The notes beneath the pieces are model-generated. The model searched no databases and was not told where the DNA came from. It worked only from the letters and a program-made list of their open reading frames with translations. Source: Epilithonimonas hominis (lineage in GTDB: Bacteria; Bacteroidota; Bacteroidia; Flavobacteriales; Weeksellaceae). Taken from it: a stretch of DNA of 41,039 bases. A program made the translations under genes and the position numbers. The stretch covers positions 1 to 41,039 of the forward strand of contig NZ_RJTU01000085.1 in the NCBI RefSeq assembly GCF_003730015.1, written 5' to 3'. Shown here piece by piece: positions 33,725-40,670 of the stretch. How positions within the stretch are numbered: the stretch's first letter is position 1; each line of letters starts with the position of its first letter.

Positions 33725-36070
33725 TTAAAACTTAAAATCTACACCAACATAGAAATTCTGTTTCATAATCGGTGCATAAACCATTCCGCCATCAAAGTAA
33801 TTTCCGAAAGGGTTTGCTGAGTCAAGAATTACAACTTTTTGCTGATAACCGGTTAAGTTTTCTCCACCTAAATAAACTCTGATTTTCTCAGAAAAGTTTC
33901 TGGAAATCTGAGCATTCAAAGTGGCGTAACTTGGCGAATAATCACCTAACTGAAATTCTGTCGGATTTGATTTTGTATTCGGAAGTCTCTGTTTTCCAAC
34001 TAAATTTAAAGTCGTGTCAAAACTCCAAAATCTGCCTTTCTCAGTTTTATTGGTTGAATAAGCCAGGTTAGCAAATCCACGATGTTTCGCCATAAACGGA
34101 ACTTTTTTCAATCCGCTCAAGTAATCTAATGCGACATCATAATATTTGTAAGCGATTCTGAATTCCAGATTTTTCACAGGCTGAAAATCCCATTGTGTTT
34201 GGAAACTATTCGCAAACGATTTTCCTTCAAGATTGTAAAACAAGATTTTCTGAGCGGATTCATCCAAATCTGTCACCACCTGATTCTGGAAATCGGTTCT
34301 GAAAAAATCAGCTAAAACAGTCGATTTTCTTCCAAACAATTTAAATTCCTGCTGAAGACTTACGCCATAGTTCCAAGCAATTTCTGGCTTCAAACCATAG
34401 ATTTCGCCACCATTATTGATGATTTGGATTTGACGATTGGATGCAAAATAAGACTGACTTTCTGCAAAGATATTCGCAGTTCGGAAACCTCGCCCAGCAG
34501 AAATTCTGAAAATCGTTTTCGGGGTCAAATCATATTTGAAATTCATTCTAGGTGTAAATTGCGTTCCTGCAAGATTGTGAAAATCAACACGAGCACCTGT
34601 CACCAAAGTGAATTTTTCGCCTGTCAAAGTATATTCTGCAAACAATCCCGGAACAGTTTCGGTTCTCTTGTAATTGTCCAAAAGATAATCTTCATCGTAT
34701 TTGTCATAAAGGAAACTCGCACCAACTTTATACTTATTATTTGTATTTCCGATGATACTTTCGAAAATCAAATTAGAGTAATATGACGTTTCTTTCCCGA
34801 AATAATTTCTCAATCCGAAAAAGCTATCTTGCTGATGATAAGTCAATTGATTCATCCAGCCGAGACTTTGATAAGGTTTTCCTTTGAAAACATAACCCGT
34901 TTTGTTCCACAATTGAAATCTCGAAATATCAATACCAACACCATAAAGCGATTGGTCTTTCTGTGGAATCCTTTTATTGAATCCGATTTGTCCTGCTGTT
35001 CTTTCGTCTTTCAGATAATTAATTCCGAAGTGCGAAGCAAATCCAGAGTTCTCCAAATCATTGTAATTCAAAAGATAAGCAACATTTAACTGACTTCCTT
35101 TTGGTCTGTCAAGAAAACCGTCATCGTTCATATCTGTATCGCCAAAAGTTCCGTTTCCGTGAAGCAAAACACTTTGAGTCCATTTGTCAGAAATCTGAGA
35201 TGTACTCGTCACATTGGCTTCCACACGACCATTGTTATCAGAGAATAAATTGATTTCAGTTTCCGATTTTTTATCATCGTCGTGAGACTTCAGAAGTTCC
35301 GTATTGATTTGTCCTGTGATACTTTCGTAACCATTTACAACGGTACTTCCGCCTTTTGTCAATTGGATTCCGCCAATCCATTTTCCAGGAATAAAATTGA
35401 GCCCATAAGGCGAAGCCAATCCTCGGATTTCAGGTAATTGTTCTTTGGTTAAAAGTGTATATTTCTGGTCAAGTCCGAGCATTTTCAATTGCTTAGTTCC
35501 TGTGACCGCATTACTGAACGAAACATCCACAGTCGCATTGGTTTCAAAACTTTCGGAAAGATTACAGCAAGCCGCTTTCAACAATTCTTTGGAGCTGATA
35601 TTGAAAATCAATCCCGCTTCTTTTTTACTGATAGCCGTTGCTTCTTTTTCTCTCGTCAGCATTACACCTTCAATCTGATTCGTTTTTTTATCAGAATCTG
35701 AATGATGTTCAAGCGTGTCATTCGGTTTTTCAAAATCAGAACCTCTTGTGTATAAACAACACGCAGGCAAGTTTTTGTATGCATCTTCAGGTGCTTTGAA
35801 TTTCTCGTTATCGTGACCAACTTCAGCGATTTGTTTCAGGATATCGTCACATTTCACTTTTGATTCGTCAAGCGTCATCGTCAAAGTTTGATTTTCTGCG
35901 GTCCAGTTGGCTGTTTGTGCGCCAGCTTTTATGGCTGTTTTCTCGATTCGTTCTTTGCACATATTGCAATTTCCTTTTACCAAAAACTGTTCTGTAACGG
36001 TTTGCGCGAATGAAAATATCGAACAAACGAGCAGCACAGAAAACATAAGTTTTCTACTTAAATAATTCAT
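33725..36070 (-). CDS. TonB-dependent receptor with N-terminal HMA domain
   Basis: A 781-residue outer-membrane receptor with an unusual N-terminal part. I chose ATG at 36070 over TTG at 36076. After the signal peptide (KLMFSVLLVCSIFSFAQ) comes a heavy-metal-associated domain with GNCNMC (Cys35, Cys38), ending in ACC (Cys104, Cys105). A polar His-rich linker follows (about 115-135), then the plug (about 138-260) with a second AACC (Cys168, Cys169) and the 22-strand barrel to FYVGVDFKF. A C-terminal phenylalanine is typical for barrels. The HMA domain is nearly the same as that in the next gene. The likely cargo is copper or another soft metal, by analogy to HMA proteins; siderophore-like cargo cannot be excluded. 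Gene order suggests an operon with the two genes upstream. Confidence 0.9.
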   Translation of the reverse strand: MNYLSRKLMFSVLLVCSIFSFAQTVTEQFLVKGNCNMCKERIEKTAIKAGAQTANWTAENQTLTMTLDESKVKCDDILKQIAEVGHDNEKFKAPEDAYKNLPACCLYTRGSDFEKPNDTLEHHSDSDKKTNQIEGVMLTREKEATAISKKEAGLIFNISSKELLKAACCNLSESFETNATVDVSFSNAVTGTKQLKMLGLDQKYTLLTKEQLPEIRGLASPYGLNFIPGKWIGGIQLTKGGSTVVNGYESITGQINTELLKSHDDDKKSETEINLFSDNNGRVEANVTSTSQISDKWTQSVLLHGNGTFGDTDMNDDGFLDRPKGSQLNVAYLLNYNDLENSGFASHFGINYLKDERTAGQIGFNKRIPQKDQSLYGVGIDISRFQLWNKTGYVFKGKPYQSLGWMNQLTYHQQDSFFGLRNYFGKETSYYSNLIFESIIGNTNNKYKVGASFLYDKYDEDYLLDNYKRTETVPGLFAEYTLTGEKFTLVTGARVDFHNLAGTQFTPRMNFKYDLTPKTIFRISAGRGFRTANIFAESQSYFASNRQIQIINNGGEIYGLKPEIAWNYGVSLQQEFKLFGRKSTVLADFFRTDFQNQVVTDLDESAQKILFYNLEGKSFANSFQTQWDFQPVKNLEFRIAYKYYDVALDYLSGLKKVPFMAKHRGFANLAYSTNKTEKGRFWSFDTTLNLVGKQRLPNTKSNPTEFQLGDYSPSYATLNAQISRNFSEKIRVYLGGENLTGYQQKVVILDSANPFGNYFDGGMVYAPIMKQNFYVGVDFKF

Positions 36071-36089
36071 CGTCAAAAATTTTAATTAA

Positions 36090-36482
36090 TTACTTAAGAT
36101 CGCAGACTTGTTTTGTATCAGCGTTTTTTGCCAATTTTTTGCTGTTGTCAGGACGGTCGTACTGGCAGCAAGCGTCCAAATCATCGTAAGCTTTGTCAGA
36201 AGCACGGAACATTTCGTTGTCGTGACCAACTTCGGCTACGCTTTTCAGGATTGCTTTTTTGTCAGTTTTAGAAGCGTCATAACTCACGGTCAAGACTTTT
36301 TTGCTCATACTCCAGTCAGCTGATTTTACATTTTTATCAGCTTTAACAGCAGTTTCGATGCGTTCTTTGCACATTCCGCAGTTGCCTTCTACTTTGGCTT
36401 TGAAAGATTTGGTTTGAGCAGAAAAATTTGAAAATAGAAATATGGAAAGGAATAAAATTCCTGATTTTATAATTGTATTCAT
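36090..36482 (-). CDS. Secreted HMA metallochaperone-like protein
   Basis: A 130-residue exported protein with signal peptide (FLSIFLFSNFSAQ) and one HMA domain. The metal site is GNCGMCKERIE (Cys35, Cys38), and the domain continues KVLTVSYDASKTDKKAILKSVAEVGHDNE. It then has a conserved-looking tail, AYDDLDACCQYDRP, with a second cysteine pair (Cys105, Cys106). The CxxC site binds Cu(I) in most family members; Zn, Cd or Hg are possible. The same layout (GNC-x-MC, AEVGHDNE, ACC) recurs at the N-terminus of the TonB receptor 19 bases downstream. It probably feeds metal to, or accepts it from, that receptor. The repeat at 36540 separates it from the Cys-rich gene. Confidence 0.88.
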   Translation of the reverse strand: MNTIIKSGILFLSIFLFSNFSAQTKSFKAKVEGNCGMCKERIETAVKADKNVKSADWSMSKKVLTVSYDASKTDKKAILKSVAEVGHDNEMFRASDKAYDDLDACCQYDRPDNSKKLAKNADTKQVCDLK

Positions 36483-36539
36483 TTTGATTAATTTTAATGG
36501 TTTGAATTAAGATTTTATAAAAATCTTGAAGTTTTACAT

Positions 36540-36610
36540 TCTCGCAGATTTTACGGATTTAGCAGATTAATTTTCAGAAAAATCTGCAAGATTTGCTTAA
36601 TCAGCGAGAG
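36540..36610. repeat. Nested inverted repeat of the 'GCAGATT' type
   Basis: An outer pair TCTCGC (36540-36545)/GCGAGA (36604-36609) encloses an inner pair GCAGATT (36562-36568)/AATCTGC (36581-36587), with several further imperfect AGATT units. Sequences built from CGCAGATT/AATCTGCG units are dispersed intergenic repeats in Flavobacteriia, as I recall. It lies between the Cys-rich gene and the HMA gene, upstream of the HMA gene, so it may also shape the transcript between them. Confidence 0.65.
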
Positions 36611-36624
36611 ATTGTTAATTAAAA

Positions 36625-36996
36625 TTAACCCAATTTAGGCGGTTGCCATATATTGAAAGACCTTGCTAATGGTGATTGTGAATAGTAAGAAAATGGATTA
36701 TTGATTTCGAAAACCAACGTTTTCAGTTTGTTGTCGAAGTTATTCAGAACAACCGAAAAAACAAATCCTGAACTGCAGGTTTTGCAAGTGGTACAATTGT
36801 CTTTGCAGTCTTTTTCTTTTTTGGAATCGTGATGACAAGAATCTGATTTTTTCTCATCCTTTTTGCAACAGTCAGAATTGTCTTTCTGAGCTTCACAACA
36901 AGAACTCTGCGCCAACTGAACATTAAAATTCTGCTTTGGAAACACAAAAATCCCCAAACAGAAAATCATTAATGTCAATTGAAACTTTCTCAGCAT
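36625..36996 (-). CDS. Small Cys/His-rich secreted protein, first gene of the metal cluster
   Basis: A 123-residue exported protein. The hydrophobic N-terminus (LTLMIFCLGIFVFP) acts as signal or anchor. A Lys/Asp/Cys-rich middle (about 33-75) carries nine cysteines (33, 34, 43, 44, 54, 64, 68, 71, 74) and CHH at 54-56, ending NCTTCKTCSSG. This pattern suits binding of copper or another thiophilic metal. A C-terminal part has YYSQSPLARSFNIWQPPKLG. I do not recognise a named family; the -PP- ending recalls other small metal-linked proteins, but that is only a resemblance. It precedes the HMA gene by about 140 bases on the same strand. Confidence 0.75.
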   Translation of the reverse strand: MLRKFQLTLMIFCLGIFVFPKQNFNVQLAQSSCCEAQKDNSDCCKKDEKKSDSCHHDSKKEKDCKDNCTTCKTCSSGFVFSVVLNNFDNKLKTLVFEINNPFSYYSQSPLARSFNIWQPPKLG

Positions 36997-37022
36997 CGTT
37001 TTGCAAAATTATGAAATTTATA

Positions 37023-37212
37023 TTAACCACAAAAGACACAAAAGCTTTTATAAAACACTTTAGTCACTTAAGATTTAAATAATGTTTGCAGCGAAAAGTT
37101 CACATCAGAAGAAAATCTTTGATTTTAAAAACTAATGTGAACTTATTTTTACTAATTGTTTTCAACAATTAAATCAACTTAAGTGTTAAGCTTTTGTGCC
37201 TTTTGTGGTTAA
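37023..37212. repeat. 190-bp nested inverted-repeat element, MITE-like
   Basis: The outer 25-base arms, beginning TTAACCACAAAAG (37023-37047 and 37188-37212), are complementary with one mismatch. Inside is a second pair, AACACTT/AAGTGTT, and an inner pair GTTCACAT (37098-37105)/ATGTGAAC (37135-37142). It has no coding capacity. TTAA at both outer ends is part of the arms. The structure resembles a miniature inverted-repeat element; similar 'AACCACAAAAG..CACAAAAG' sequences are scattered in Chryseobacterium-like genomes, from memory. It separates the metal cluster from the DUF4349 gene. Confidence 0.75.
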
Positions 37213-37215
37213 AAC

Positions 37216-38100
37216 CTATTTCTCAGTTTTCACAAACGCTTTTCTTTTTCTCAAAAAGTAAAATACCAATCCTCCAATCAAAACAATTGGCCAAATAGAA
37301 ATCAGAAAAACAAACAATTGCTGAATCAAGTAAAATCCTTCTACAAAAGCATTTTTCACATCATAAAAGAAATTGTATTTGTACTCGTTGTCAATGTTTT
37401 TGGTGTTGATAATTGGGATTTTCGCAACGCTTGTTTTAGGTTCTTTGATGAAAATATCAACGGTTGAGAATTTCAAATTATCGGCAAGAATTTCGTCAGA
37501 ATATTTCTGCATATTTGCTTCCGACATATTGTTGTCATCAAGATTCACTTTATCTTTTCCGGCTTTCAGTTGAGAAATATTGGATTGAGTTTTAGCTTGT
37601 CTTTCAGATTCCATTTTTGCCAATCTTATTCCGGCAGAAACATCTTCTGCAGAGATAATTCTGGAATTAAGAAACACTTTTTTGTCATTAATGAAAGTCA
37701 AAAATTCACCCAATTTTTCTGTCGGAACTCTAACCTGCATTTTATTCTGATTCTGATATTTTCTCACCAACATAGACGATTCGTCTGAAATATTATAAGT
37801 GTCTTCTGACATCGTTTGCGCTTCCAATCGGCTTTGCGTTACAAATCCACCCATCGAAACCAGTTGTTTTTCTATGGAAATGGTTGCGTCATAAACATCC
37901 CTCACTTCCATATCGACTTCCGCGGTTTTTACAAATTGTTTGTCCTTTATCGTTTGTGATGCGACGACGGCAATGCTGTCAGAAGCCATTGCCATATCTT
38001 TGGCTTCAGAATTATCGTGAGCACTTTCTGCTCTTTCCGCTTTATTACAGCCAATCAAAAGAATGGCAATTAAACTGATTGATAAGATTTTCGTTTTCAT
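37216..38100 (-). CDS. DUF4349 family lipoprotein
   Basis: A 294-residue envelope protein. The lipoprotein signal is MKTKILSISLIAILLIGC (Cys18). A DUF4349 domain follows (about 55-272), a mixed alpha/beta domain with VKTAEVDMEVRDVYDATISIEKQLVSMGGFVTQSRLE and KMQVRVPTEKLGEFLTFIN, then a central helical segment, ISAEDVSAGIRLAKMESERQAKTQSNISQL. Near the C-terminus is one membrane helix (about 262-285, FVFLISIWPIVLIGGLVFYFL) with a positive tail (RKRKAFVKTEK). Function is unknown. It is separated from the metal cluster by the 190-bp element, so it is probably not part of it. Confidence 0.87.
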   Translation of the reverse strand: MKTKILSISLIAILLIGCNKAERAESAHDNSEAKDMAMASDSIAVVASQTIKDKQFVKTAEVDMEVRDVYDATISIEKQLVSMGGFVTQSRLEAQTMSEDTYNISDESSMLVRKYQNQNKMQVRVPTEKLGEFLTFINDKKVFLNSRIISAEDVSAGIRLAKMESERQAKTQSNISQLKAGKDKVNLDDNNMSEANMQKYSDEILADNLKFSTVDIFIKEPKTSVAKIPIINTKNIDNEYKYNFFYDVKNAFVEGFYLIQQLFVFLISIWPIVLIGGLVFYFLRKRKAFVKTEK

Positions 38101-38133
38101 AATAGATTATTTTAAAGATTAATATTTTTATTT

Positions 38134-38261
38134 GGGCAGCTTTATCCGCCTTCCGTTCCCGCTTTTTTCTTTTTTATTCAAAAAAGAAAAAGAGCTCCAC
38201 TCAAGTCGGGCTGCGGGTTTAGTCGTTCCAAATTCCGCTCAGACAATCAATCGAAACTGCC
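38134..38261. repeat. Dispersed intergenic repeat with long hairpin, Chryseobacterium type
   Basis: It runs from GGGCAGCTTTATCCGCC to GAAACTGCC. The core hairpin CTTTTTTCTTTTTT (38162-38175)/AAAAAAGAAAAAGAG (38180-38194) has an ATTC loop. GCAGC (38136-38140) pairs with GCTGC (38210-38214). The phrase GAGCTCCACTCAAGTCGGGCT is the known tail of a repeat scattered in Chryseobacterium-like genomes, from memory. Ends are approximate. It is a second member of the class at 31328, or a relative. Confidence 0.75.
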
Positions 38262-38581
38262 TATTCCAAAATTGATAATTAAAATGAAAGCTATTTTGCA
38301 AATCAATCCGAATCTATTTGTAAACCAGACTGATGTTTTAACTTGTTGATTTTTAATTTTTTGTAAAACTAATTTTCAGAGAGATATCGTGCTAAATAAA
38401 AAAGAAGGAAATTTTGTAACTCAAAAGACTTTTAAGGCTGCAAAAAAATGCTTAAAAATAATATTATATGTGAATAAATTATTTTTGGCTTTTATTTAGC
38501 TCTATATGAAAAAAAAATTAAATTAATTTTCTACATTTAAGAAAAAATGTTAATTTAGAATCAACTATAAAACAAAAAAGT
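38262..38581. other. AT-rich intergenic region upstream of the JAMM-like lipoprotein gene
   Basis: About 320 bases of very AT-rich DNA. No gene or strong hairpin was seen. TTTG at about 38477 and TACATTTA at about 38530 are the only promoter-like pieces and are not convincingly spaced. Confidence 0.5.
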
Positions 38582-40231
38582 ATGAAAAAAATCTATTTAA
38601 GAATTATTGCGATAATAATTATTACTTTTTTCTTTGCCTGCAGGCAAGAAATTGATACAATTACAACTGAGCAAAAAGTACGAGAGACTGAATTTTTCAA
38701 AACAAATCTTGAAAAACTATCCGAAGAACAAAAGCAAATTCTTCATTATCTAGATAATGAAAACTCCAAAACAAATTTTATTAGTCGTCTGAATGACAGA
38801 AAAGGAATCCCTATTTGGGACAAAATGATTATCAAAACGGATAAAAAGACAGAAAGCCTGTCAAAATCAAATTCCGAAGAAGAAACCTATATTATTATTC
38901 CAGTTGCTAAGGATGAAGATGAATTGTCTTCCGTTATCTATGCAAAAAAAGTGAATGGCAGTTTTGATTTTAATAATATTACCAACAGTTCTTTGAGAAG
39001 TTTTGTGTTTGACACAACTATTCCAATATCAATGAGAGAGGAAGTATTGATTGCTTATCTTTTTGCAGACCATTATGTTTATGGAACACAAAACTATGTG
39101 CGACTTCCGAATGATTTACTTCCAAAATATATAAAAAACGGGAAATTAAGTATGAAATCTCAGACAACGAGCGGAAGGACAGTTGCGGAACATTCTGATG
39201 GATATCCCAATACTTCAAATTTCGCCGTTCCGATGATGGAATGTCTTTTATTAAGTGACTCCAATAAATGTAATTGTCCAAGTTCTTGGGGACACTGCGA
39301 TATGTGTGGTTCCTGCACCTCAGTATTTTGCAGCATTATTTGGGTTGAATCCGGAGGGGGTTCAGGTAGTAGTGGAGGTTCCGGAACAGGAGGAGATGGT
39401 GGAGGCGGTGAAGGCGGCGGAACAGGTGATGGTGGTGGTTCTGAATGCTCTTCTGGTGGTTGGTATAAAATAATTCCCGGTGGTTGTAATCCTGAGCCAC
39501 CGGAAGAACCTACCCCTTGTGAATATATCCCAACTAAAAATACTAAAGCAAAAGAATTTATTGAGAAAACAAAGGCAGCGGGAAGAAAAGCTGAAATAAC
39601 AGCCACGTTATCTACTGACACTCAGGAAAAAGGATTTTCATACGGTGTTGATTCCTCAGGAAATGAACAAGTAACTGGAGTCAAAACTGGGATAGGGGGA
39701 AATGCTGTCGACGTAGATGTTTCCAGTTCCTCTTTTTTTGTTGTAGGAGCCGCACATACACATACTCCTTCCGTTTATAATGTTCCTTCTGCAGGAGATG
39801 TCTATAATTTTTTTACAGCAAGAGCGGCAAATTCTAAATTTAGTTTTTACAATACATTTGCGCAGGATAATAACGATTATGTTTTTGTAATTGCTGACCA
39901 AACCAAGTTCGACACCTTTATAACCACTTATCCAAAAGCTACTTATTTTGACCCGGCGACTGCTTCGTGGAAAGAAGGAACAAGTATAGGGAATGAATTT
40001 AAATATATTAAAGACCAACAAATAAAAGTTGGAAAATCAGATGATGAAGCTTATGATTTAGCAATGGCTTTTGTACTTAACAAATATGGAACAGGCATTG
40101 CAATGAGTAATAAAGATGCAAGCGGAAATTATCAGCCGGTTTTCGTAAAAGAAAATCTAATTTCTATCAACACCGGAGGTATTATGGTCTTTGTTAAAAC
40201 CTATGAACAGACAACAGAATGCAACTACTAA
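38582..40231 (+). CDS. Lipoprotein with Cys cluster, Gly-rich linker and JAMM-like metalloprotease domain
   Basis: A 549-residue envelope lipoprotein (signal IIITFFFAC, Cys20). The region 21-215 is helical/beta and not recognised. Seven cysteines follow in 30 residues (221, 230, 232, 239, 242, 245, 250; KCNCPSSWGHCDMCGSC), then a Gly/Ser linker (about 258-288). The C-terminal domain (about 315-545) has a JAMM-like site: Glu349 in TQEKGFSYG, AHTHTPSVYNVPSAGD with His392, His394, Ser403 and Asp406. The H-x-H to Ser gap is eight residues against the common seven, so the motif is close rather than exact. The Glu-His-His-Asp set suggests zinc isopeptidase or peptidase activity, as in DUB or toxin domains. 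Two related small genes follow. The function is inference. Confidence 0.8.
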   Translation: MKKIYLRIIAIIIITFFFACRQEIDTITTEQKVRETEFFKTNLEKLSEEQKQILHYLDNENSKTNFISRLNDRKGIPIWDKMIIKTDKKTESLSKSNSEEETYIIIPVAKDEDELSSVIYAKKVNGSFDFNNITNSSLRSFVFDTTIPISMREEVLIAYLFADHYVYGTQNYVRLPNDLLPKYIKNGKLSMKSQTTSGRTVAEHSDGYPNTSNFAVPMMECLLLSDSNKCNCPSSWGHCDMCGSCTSVFCSIIWVESGGGSGSSGGSGTGGDGGGGEGGGTGDGGGSECSSGGWYKIIPGGCNPEPPEEPTPCEYIPTKNTKAKEFIEKTKAAGRKAEITATLSTDTQEKGFSYGVDSSGNEQVTGVKTGIGGNAVDVDVSSSSFFVVGAAHTHTPSVYNVPSAGDVYNFFTARAANSKFSFYNTFAQDNNDYVFVIADQTKFDTFITTYPKATYFDPATASWKEGTSIGNEFKYIKDQQIKVGKSDDEAYDLAMAFVLNKYGTGIAMSNKDASGNYQPVFVKENLISINTGGIMVFVKTYEQTTECNY

Positions 40232-40242
40232 AAAAAATAATT

Positions 40243-40656
40243 ATGAAAAATATAAATAAAATAGTCTTTGTTCTTATAATACTTGGAGCTTATGCTAAAT
40301 CCAATGCTCAGCTAGATACTTTAAATTATTTAAAAACTAATTTCGAGCTTCAAAAAGCTGAATATATTGGGAAGCCTTTTTCTTATTTATTAAGTAAAAT
40401 GACTCAAATTCAACCGCAAACAGTTTGGTCACAAGGTCCATTAAATAATAGGAATATAAGAACTACGACAGATTTTAGATTTGCTACTATGAATGCTTCA
40501 TTTTATAATGTAATTAATTTGACTATAGAATGGCAGGAATCAATCCCGGCAACTGATGTTAAATACTATCAAAATAAAAATAAATTTTATTTTACGAATG
40601 ATGAAAAAAATTTCTATGGTAGTAAAATAGTAAAAGATATAAGGGCTTATAGATAA
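40243..40656 (+). CDS. Small exported protein, first of a tandem paralogous pair
   Basis: A 137-residue protein with a signal peptide (MKNINKIVFVLIILGAYAKSNAQ). ATG at 40243 is used; an earlier in-frame ATG at 40219 lies within the last codons of the upstream gene. The mature part opens LDTLNYLKTNFELQKAEYIGKPFSYLL, then ends with EWQESIPATD and YGSKIVKDIRAYR. It is not a recognised family. It starts 11 bases after the JAMM-like gene's stop. The next gene is clearly a paralogue, so this is a duplicated partner or immunity-like gene; the export signal means it would act in the periplasm or outside. Confidence 0.78.
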   Translation: MKNINKIVFVLIILGAYAKSNAQLDTLNYLKTNFELQKAEYIGKPFSYLLSKMTQIQPQTVWSQGPLNNRNIRTTTDFRFATMNASFYNVINLTIEWQESIPATDVKYYQNKNKFYFTNDEKNFYGSKIVKDIRAYR

Positions 40657-40670
40657 TGAAAAGATAAATT

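Noticed and set aside
36744-36947. Basic minus-strand ORF overlapping the Cys-rich gene in another frame
   Set aside because: A frame shadow, without the signal peptide and Cys pattern of the real gene.
39160-39621. Proline-rich minus-strand ORF opposite the JAMM-like gene
   Set aside because: The prolines are simply the antisense of the Gly-rich linker codons.
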